A stretch of DNA of 18,591 nt from Candidatus Saccharimonadota bacterium (GTDB lineage: Bacteria > Patescibacteriota > Saccharimonadia > Saccharimonadales > SZUA-47), in NCBI GenBank assembly GCA_003231925.1, contig QIKK01000028.1:1-18591 (forward strand). The letters are read 5' to 3'. The notes under the pieces were generated by a model that did no database searches, was not told the DNA's origin, and saw only the letters and a program-made list of their open reading frames with translations. Below are positions 13,719 through 18,591 of the stretch, in pieces. The position numbers and the translations under genes were made by a program. Every line of letters begins with the position of its first letter. Positions within the stretch are counted from its first letter, which is position 1.

Positions 13719-15203
13719 CTAAGGTATGAGCACTTTTACAGAATTACTATATAATCCACAGGTGTCAGTGGTGGCATTGTACTTGCAGACCCTAAAAGAG
13801 TATTCTTCTCCGGAAGTAAATGTAGAGGTTGATATATCAATTGTACTAGTCGTCCCAGTTACTACTAGCTTTGAGTTTACGGCATCTGGATAAGAAGGTT
13901 TACTTGATATAGAAGTCAAACTCCAAATTACTTGTATTCCGTCTGGAGCAGTTGTTAATCCTCCATAAGCCCAAGTAGTATCAACACTACTCTTATCACT
14001 GGACAGATTGACGTTTAAAAAAATGCTGTCTTTTACTACGGGCTGACTTTTGCGTTGAAAAGTTATTCTTATATTTTTAATAGTAACATTCCCGACTCTA
14101 TCTTTGGATACAAATTCAAAAACTGAACTTCCTAGAGGAGCTGATATGACTGGAGTCGCAAAAGAACCGTCAGATTCGACACTTACAGCAATTGCTTTTG
14201 CATTAAGCTGTGATTTAGATCTAACTGTTAGGCTTGCGCCCTTCTCTGTCTTTCCTTTAAAAGAGGTCGCCCCCTCAGTTGCGTTTGGATCCAACAATAC
14301 TGTATCTCCGTCTTTTGGTGTCTCCAGAGTTATAGGGGGATTTTTTATGTCAGTAATAAAACCAAGCTTATTTTTAAAATTAGTATTTACCAGATCTAAG
14401 CTTCGGTTCCAAATAATAAAACTATTTTTCTTAATTTTTTCAATGTTTAAGCTTTTAATTCTTCCCGCTTCTCTAGGAGACACGTAGCTCTTAACGGTTA
14501 GTTTTTCTCCCGCTCTAGGTTTTTGATTGGTGACCGTCTCGTGTACGGAACCGTAAAAAACATCGACAGTCTCCTCGTTGCCAGCAGTAGTTGTCATAAA
14601 CGCAGCGTTATCGGTTGCTTCGTATTGAGCCTCTGCCGTGACTATAATGTAGGGCTTTTTGCCAGCCGGGATAACTCGGTTGTAAACATCTCCACTAGCC
14701 TGGGTTATCTCAACCCTATCAACATTCAAAGAAGTAAATTTGACCTCTGTGTTCGCGTCTAATCTTAGTATACTTCCATCTTCCAAGGTTACTTCGGCTT
14801 TTGATACAGCCCCAATCGTCCGTACTGCAGTACCGGCAACTATCTTTAGAGTTTTGTCCGCATCTATCCATTTGTCTTTCTTGTCTTTTGTTTGGAGACT
14901 TCCTTCCAGAATCGTAATTTTTGCACCTAGACTCTTCGGAAGCTTAGTTATATTCTCGTTAACGACGTCATTATTAATAGGTGACTCAGTGCCTCTATTG
15001 GTAATTACCAGGGCTATAGCGCCAAAAAGTACCAAAATAATAGTTAATACTATAATCAGCAATGTGTTGCGGTTTAATTTTTTGATACTAAAAATTTTGG
15101 GTTTTAGCATAGCTATACTCTTAATCCTAGAAAAATAATTTTTTTGGGTTTTAAGTCTTAGTTTACGTCCCGTTTTTTCAGTTGGGTGTCTACCACCTGA
15201 CAT
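13719..15203 (-). CDS. Membrane-anchored FecR-domain surface protein with Ig-like C-terminal region
   Basis: About 494 residues. A basic cytoplasmic N-terminus (1-45) precedes one membrane helix (about 46-68, NTLLIIVLTIILVLFGAIAL). The extracellular part begins with a FecR-like domain (about 94-190). Its WIDADKTLKIVAGTAVRTI and AEVTLEDGSILRLDANTEV segments match the family's WI.A...L..G..V.T...S.a.l...DGS.l.l pattern. Residues about 290-385 look like a bacterial Ig-like module (ITLETPKDGD...FKGKTEKGASLTV), and the last ~100 are beta-rich with a Cys pair, fibronectin-like. FecR domains in such proteins are usually thought to act as periplasmic or surface modules; no FecI partner is visible. 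ATG 15203 is preferred over GTG 15209 because GGAGAG sits 4 nt upstream of it. Confidence 0.8.
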   Translation of the reverse strand: MSGGRHPTEKTGRKLRLKTQKNYFSRIKSIAMLKPKIFSIKKLNRNTLLIIVLTIILVLFGAIALVITNRGTESPINNDVVNENITKLPKSLGAKITILEGSLQTKDKKDKWIDADKTLKIVAGTAVRTIGAVSKAEVTLEDGSILRLDANTEVKFTSLNVDRVEITQASGDVYNRVIPAGKKPYIIVTAEAQYEATDNAAFMTTTAGNEETVDVFYGSVHETVTNQKPRAGEKLTVKSYVSPREAGRIKSLNIEKIKKNSFIIWNRSLDLVNTNFKNKLGFITDIKNPPITLETPKDGDTVLLDPNATEGATSFKGKTEKGASLTVRSKSQLNAKAIAVSVESDGSFATPVISAPLGSSVFEFVSKDRVGNVTIKNIRITFQRKSQPVVKDSIFLNVNLSSDKSSVDTTWAYGGLTTAPDGIQVIWSLTSISSKPSYPDAVNSKLVVTGTTSTIDISTSTFTSGEEYSFRVCKYNATTDTCGLYSNSVKVLIP

Positions 15204-15207
15204 ATTC

Positions 15208-15232
15208 ACTCTCCATGACAGTTAATAGTATA
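15208..15232 (-). promoter_or_regulatory. -10 element and ribosome binding site of the FecR-domain gene
   Basis: On the minus strand, TATACT (15232-15227) is followed by GGAGAG (15213-15208) and then the ATG at 15203. No good -35 is seen. The predicted leader is about 17 nt. A second ATG (15216) lies 10 nt after the -10 and opens only an 8-codon frame. Confidence 0.35.
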
Positions 15233-15361
15233 TCGTTACAGTAAAAATATTGCTAGTACCTAGTGCTGGGTATTGTCGTCTCATTTTAACTTGCTGTTCT
15301 ATAACTATTCTGTGGTTTATTTTAGATCGTATAAAACTACGCTAATTGTCTAGTCGAAGTT

Positions 15362-15742
15362 TTAGGCATAGTTCGTTAGGTACCCAGCTGTTATACCGGG
15401 GGCAGATTTATATAATTCATCAGTTAAGGCCAGCATTCCGCCCCCATTTAGATGGAATGCGCCAAGTGTGCTGATAGCAGAAGTAACAGGTTTCGGTCTC
15501 ATGTCCGGGTCTAAGAGTGTATAACGTACTATCCAGATACTCGCTCTGTGTACCATTTCAGGGACGTCTGTAGTTCTAAGGGGCACAGTAAAAGCTTCAC
15601 AACCGGTTTGTGGCCCAAGAGTAGCATTAAAAATAAAATCACTTCCGGACACGATATCTCTGGGTGCTACTCTGTTATCTATACCTTCTTGGTATTTTTT
15701 CAGACTACTTAGGCTAGCGGTAGTAAAGGTATAATTAAACAT
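15362..15742 (-). CDS. Orphan protein, about 127 aa, function unknown
   Basis: The frame runs to a GTG at 15751, but ATG 15742 lies 11 nt after a consensus TATAAT, so it is the more likely start and gives 126 residues. There is no Shine-Dalgarno sequence and no signal peptide. The protein is mixed alpha/beta in appearance, with a basic-to-neutral composition, a single Cys, and a Gly-rich segment (HLNGGGMLALTDEL) near residue 105. I recognise no family. It sits between the FecR-domain gene and the deacetylase on the same strand but has its own promoter. Confidence 0.6.
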   Translation of the reverse strand: MFNYTFTTASLSSLKKYQEGIDNRVAPRDIVSGSDFIFNATLGPQTGCEAFTVPLRTTDVPEMVHRASIWIVRYTLLDPDMRPKPVTSAISTLGAFHLNGGGMLALTDELYKSAPGITAGYLTNYA

Positions 15743-15753
15743 AATATGCACAT

Positions 15754-15781
15754 ATTATATACCATAAATAATAATAAACAA
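15754..15781 (-). promoter_or_regulatory. Promoter of the 127-aa gene, near-leaderless geometry
   Basis: On the minus strand, TTGTTT (15781-15776), 16 bp, then a consensus TATAAT (15759-15754), 11 nt before ATG 15742. The -35 is weak but the -10 is perfect. Confidence 0.45.
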
Positions 15782-15850
15782 GCCCTGTCTATTTGAGGCT
15801 GTTCTATAGGATATCAAAGTTGCCATTTAGCAGATTTTGCTTATAGGGCG

Positions 15851-17617
15851 TTATTTTTTATATACTACAATATCATCAACATAACCCTGAATATTTGACC
15901 CGCCGACGATTATTACTTGTACGCTAGCAGAGGTAACAGCAGAGCTACTTGGTGTATATGCATAGGTGACCTCTCTCTTACCAAGGCTACGTATTCCAGG
16001 CTTATATTGCCCTGAGATCCAGTTGCCACTAGAGTCGTATTCGTCTACATAAAAAGCTACTTCACCCGAGGTACGCTGAAAAATATCAACGTAGCCTCGC
16101 AACGTATAATTGTTAGTACTGTTTACGGCTATTCGTGGAGAAAAAAGGTGTGTGTTCCCCGCCCCACTAGCTACAAATTTAATTGAATTAACAGGGTTAT
16201 TTAGGCTACCTTTACTACTAGAATCAGCAATCATATTGACTGGATCATCGGTAGTCCAACCGTTCGATATGCCTTGGTTAAAACCTCCATTATTCAGTAG
16301 ATTTATAACTGGAGGCTTTACAATGGTAGATAATGGGAACCACTGTACGTTATCGATGTAGGCTTCTATCCCACTGTTTGCGGTAACTATTACCTGTAGG
16401 CTGGCTTTTTTAACTAAATTACTACTTGGTTTATAGGGGAAGTTTATATTTTCGACAAAAACGTCTTTTTCTCCGGTTTTGTATTGACCAGAAACCCAAT
16501 TGCCATTAGCATCGTATTCGTCAACATAGAAGCCTACTTCACCTCTTAATATTGTTTTTACATTCAAAAATTGCTTAATTAAGTATGTGGTGTCAGGATT
16601 TACTGCAACAACTGGAGAAAATAGGTAATTAGTATTCATACTGGAAGTTAACTTTATAGAATTAGTTGACTCAGGGAAACTTCCCTGATTGCTAGAATTA
16701 GCCGATATATAAGTAGAATTGTTGGTGTGCCATCCATCTTTGATTCCGGCTATAAAATTTCCGTTTTGTAGGATATTTTTATCAGAACGAACCAAGGCTT
16801 TATCGATACCGACAACAGCTAGCTTCTTCTTTTTTATGTATCTAGCTATCTTTTGGAGACTTTTTGTACCATATTGGTAATCTACTGGATCTTGGCTGGG
16901 TTTTGTTTTGATATCGTGAAACACCAAAATTAACCAGGAATTATTGGCAATAGCTGTATTAATATACTTTCTGACAGTTTTAACACTCACTCCAGCCTGA
17001 ATTTGTTTAACCTGTAAAAAATACTCACTGTAGGGCCAATAGTTATATCCAGTATCACCAAAACCGCGTTGGGAATTATAAAGTTTAGCGATTCCAGCTA
17101 ATGTAACCATATTATAATCTCCGTATGGTGTGGCAAAGGAGGTAGCTGTTATGCCATGTGCCTGCAGGTCAGCCTTACTTTGTAACAATTCTTGAGTTAC
17201 CTGGCTGTAGGGTATTTTTGATGGCTGGTCATTTGGATCAGAAGTAGCTAAATAAGGGTGTGTTACTGTGTGCGACCCGATTTCCCAGCCATAGCTATTC
17301 TTTAACTGTTTAACTTGCCCCCAAGTCATATACGTAGCGTCATTGTTAGCTTGACAATTATTCGGTGTAGTAGTCATTCCTAGACAACCAGTTGAGACAT
17401 AACTAACGCCACTAAAGCCGTACTTTGCCAGTATTGGCGCAGCTTGTGTAAAGGTACTAGCTAGCCCATCATCAAAAGTCAAAGATATTTTTGGTTCGGG
17501 TTTTATATTTTGGGATACAGCAAAAGATCTCTGTGCTGGTATTAATAAAATTGCGATTACTGCGGTGGTAATTAATAAACTACTAGTATAAAAGGATATT
17601 TTAATAACTTTGCTCAT
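15851..17617 (-). CDS. Secreted polysaccharide deacetylase with two tandem C-terminal jelly-roll-like domains
   Basis: An extracellular NodB-type deacetylase of 588 residues, expected to remove acetyl groups from a surface or cell-wall polysaccharide. A signal peptide covers about 1-33 (hydrophobic core, then AQRSFA). The NodB domain (about 40-275) shows LTFDDG with Asp49/Asp50, SHTVTH with the metal ligands His116 and His120, FATPYGDYN at 161-169, and LVFHD with His234. The Arg of the common RPPYG motif is absent, as in the FAxPYG style of PgaB/IcaB-like enzymes. Two homologous ~145-residue repeats follow (about 281-427 and 442-588), each starting N-L-x-N-G-x-F and containing EVxFYVDEYD and GNWxSGQYK. 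They look like carbohydrate-binding jelly-rolls. The start has GGAGAAGG at a rather long distance (12 nt). Confidence 0.9.
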   Translation of the reverse strand: MSKVIKISFYTSSLLITTAVIAILLIPAQRSFAVSQNIKPEPKISLTFDDGLASTFTQAAPILAKYGFSGVSYVSTGCLGMTTTPNNCQANNDATYMTWGQVKQLKNSYGWEIGSHTVTHPYLATSDPNDQPSKIPYSQVTQELLQSKADLQAHGITATSFATPYGDYNMVTLAGIAKLYNSQRGFGDTGYNYWPYSEYFLQVKQIQAGVSVKTVRKYINTAIANNSWLILVFHDIKTKPSQDPVDYQYGTKSLQKIARYIKKKKLAVVGIDKALVRSDKNILQNGNFIAGIKDGWHTNNSTYISANSSNQGSFPESTNSIKLTSSMNTNYLFSPVVAVNPDTTYLIKQFLNVKTILRGEVGFYVDEYDANGNWVSGQYKTGEKDVFVENINFPYKPSSNLVKKASLQVIVTANSGIEAYIDNVQWFPLSTIVKPPVINLLNNGGFNQGISNGWTTDDPVNMIADSSSKGSLNNPVNSIKFVASGAGNTHLFSPRIAVNSTNNYTLRGYVDIFQRTSGEVAFYVDEYDSSGNWISGQYKPGIRSLGKREVTYAYTPSSSAVTSASVQVIIVGGSNIQGYVDDIVVYKK

Positions 17618-17793
17618 AATCTTTTGGGGCCTTCTCCTGATACTCTATTGATAATAATATAGTAACACTGATTTGAAAAATAGCCAAAGAAGTAAGATAA
17701 AACATAAGCATTAATATAATAAAATGTACATAAAATCATATATAGTGTATTATAGTTAATATTGAATTTATTGTAGTTATGAGGTTAGTAGAC

Positions 17794-17824
17794 TTGAACT
17801 ATAAAAAATCTAATTATGTATAAA
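17794..17824 (+). promoter_or_regulatory. Weak promoter candidate before the sorting-signal microprotein
   Basis: TTGAAC (17794-17799) and TATAAA (17819-17824), separated by 19 bp, precede AAGGAG and ATG 17845. The whole 17618-17844 gap is very AT-rich, so -10-like hexamers are common and this is tentative. Nothing else is seen in that gap. Confidence 0.25.
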
Positions 17825-17844
17825 ATAATAAGGAGAAAGTTCTA

Positions 17845-18030
17845 ATGTATGAGAACACAGGAGGCGGTGTACTAGGGGCAGCTACATCCATCACGGGGAT
17901 CGTCACTTTACCAAACACAAGTGGAAGTACACTTCTGGCTACATTGTCGGTTATTAGTATAGTCGCGGGTATATTAATCTTGTTAACTACCGGTATACGT
18001 ATAATTGCAAAAAGATATTATAAATCGTAA
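17845..18030 (+). CDS. 61-aa LPxTG-like sorting-signal microprotein
   Basis: The protein consists of a 21-residue Gly-rich N-terminus (TGGGVLGAATSITGIVT), the pentapeptide LPNTS at 22-26 followed by Gly, a membrane helix at about 29-50, and a basic tail (RIIAKRYYKS). This is the order of a sortase sorting signal: LPxT(G/S), hydrophobic helix, positive end. It lacks the usual large exported domain and any separate signal peptide. AGGAG lies 9 nt before the ATG. The sortase gene begins 37 bp downstream, which supports a substrate role. It may instead be a remnant of a larger surface-protein gene or a small membrane protein with a chance motif. Confidence 0.7.
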   Translation: MYENTGGGVLGAATSITGIVTLPNTSGSTLLATLSVISIVAGILILLTTGIRIIAKRYYKS

Positions 18031-18067
18031 TAAAAAACGATAGTTTGTTATCGGCTAAAGACTTGGT

Positions 18068-18591
18068 ATGAGTACGCAGAAGAATACTTTATTTATAATT
18101 GCAGGATTTTTGCTACTGGCCATTGGGGCTGTAGCTGGGTATGGACCATTGGTCCGAGCTAGAGGTGACTTATTAGGTGTTGCTCCATCGAAGGTATCAT
18201 ATCCTGAGATAAGATATGCTAAACAATCGGAAAAATATATATCTGGAAAACCAGTTAGAATAGAAATCCCAAGTGTTGGTATCGATCTTTCTATCATTGA
18301 AGGTAAGTATTACCCGGCCAGCGATACATGGACTCTAAGTAAAGATAAAGCTCATTTTGCTACTGTTAGCGCTTTGTCTAACAATAAATCGGGTAATACG
18401 TTTATTTACGGACATAATAGAGGAGAGGTTTTTGCTAAATTACCTAAGGTAAATATAGGTGACATAGCAATCATCACTACGGATAATGGGCATCGATTTG
18501 TGTATAAATATTATGATCTTATAGTCACTAAACCCGACGACGTGTCTATTTTTAAATACTCTGGTCCTCCTATTCTTACACTTCAAACTTG
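18068..18591 (+). CDS. Sortase (partial, runs off the window)
   Basis: Sortases are membrane-bound cysteine transpeptidases that cut LPxTG-like signals and attach proteins to the cell surface. The visible 174 residues include an N-terminal membrane anchor (about 8-29, LFIIAGFLLLAIGAVAGYGPL), a linker, and the sortase beta-barrel from about 62 (VRIEIPSVGIDLSI). The catalytic His is His116 in FIYGHNRG. The last complete residues are ILTLQT, and the final two bases TG begin the codon that should be the catalytic Cys of the TLxTC motif. The catalytic Arg lies beyond the window. It sits 37 bp after the LPNTS microprotein on the same strand. The class cannot be fixed from this fragment. Confidence 0.9.
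   Translation, partial: MSTQKNTLFIIAGFLLLAIGAVAGYGPLVRARGDLLGVAPSKVSYPEIRYAKQSEKYISGKPVRIEIPSVGIDLSIIEGKYYPASDTWTLSKDKAHFATVSALSNNKSGNTFIYGHNRGEVFAKLPKVNIGDIAIITTDNGHRFVYKYYDLIVTKPDDVSIFKYSGPPILTLQT

Noticed and set aside
15227..15292. 20-codon minus-strand ORF (MRRQYPALGTSNIFTVTIYY) upstream of the FecR-domain gene.
   Set aside because: No Shine-Dalgarno sequence and no promoter with a matching -35. It overlaps the -10 of the FecR-domain gene, so chance is more likely.
15778..15802. Bulged inverted repeat (ACAAGCC...GGCTGT) followed by a T-rich run on the minus strand, a possible terminator of the deacetylase gene.
   Set aside because: The stem is short and bulged with an 12-nt loop, and it overlaps the -35 of the next gene. 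Too weak to call.
18038..18053. CGATA-GTTTGT-TATCG hairpin between the microprotein and the sortase.
   Set aside because: Only 5 bp with mostly A-T pairs and no U-tract; common by chance in this AT-rich DNA.
1..18591. UGA recoding as Gly, as in some CPR lineages.
   Set aside because: TGA serves as the natural stop in overlapping start/stop junctions of conserved genes (atpB, atpH, atpG, atpD), and conserved glycines use GGN codons.
1..18591. CRISPR arrays, insertion sequences, integrases or prophage genes.
   Set aside because: No spaced direct repeats, transposase motifs or terminal inverted repeats were seen. The only clear direct repeat is the 15-bp tandem in the adenosyltransferase gene.

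Overview
The window looks like chromosomal DNA of an AT-rich member of the Patescibacteria (CPR), most likely Candidatus Saccharibacteria (TM7). This is an inference from several traits seen together: a lone F-type ATP synthase operon with non-standard small ORFs inserted in it, a stand-alone cobalamin adenosyltransferase, a CxDxR/HxC carbonic-anhydrase-like protein, LPxTG-like sorting with a sortase, and many lineage-restricted hypothetical proteins. TGA is used as an ordinary stop (atpB, atpD and others), so the Gly-recoded CPR lineages are unlikely.

Layout. (1) 1-122: 3' tail of an unidentified plus-strand gene. (2) 220-3824, minus strand: a 716-aa orphan, a CobO/BtuR-type adenosyltransferase carrying an in-frame 15-bp tandem duplication, and a 237-aa orphan. 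(3) 3825-4202: divergent control region. It holds a probable atp promoter, a 19-codon leader ORF whose stop overlaps the atpB start, and, on the opposite strand inside that same promoter, a 36-codon hydrophobic ORF with a full AGGAGG ribosome binding site. (4) 4209-11549, plus strand: ATP synthase operon in the order a-c-b-delta-alpha-gamma-orf86-orf76-beta-orf85-epsilon. Starts and stops are tightly coupled, and a 13-bp perfect hairpin follows the c-subunit gene. (5) 11527-11889, minus strand: a 120-aa orphan overlapping the 3' end of atpC. (6) 11995-13667, plus strand: the carbonic-anhydrase-like protein and an aquaporin lacking the selectivity-filter arginine. (7) 13719-17617, minus strand: cell-envelope genes, comprising a membrane-anchored FecR-domain protein, a 127-aa orphan and a secreted polysaccharide deacetylase with two C-terminal jelly-roll-like repeats. 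(8) 17845-18591, plus strand: a 61-aa protein that is little more than an LPNTS sorting signal, then a sortase cut by the window edge exactly at its catalytic Cys codon.

How the genes work together. The ATP synthase operon supplies all eight core subunits plus three unrecognised small proteins that share its translational coupling. The right-hand third is an envelope module in which the sortase probably anchors LPxTG-like proteins. Operon genes mostly have Shine-Dalgarno sequences. Several solitary genes instead have a -10 hexamer 10 or 11 nt before the ATG and no Shine-Dalgarno sequence, which suggests near-leaderless mRNAs.
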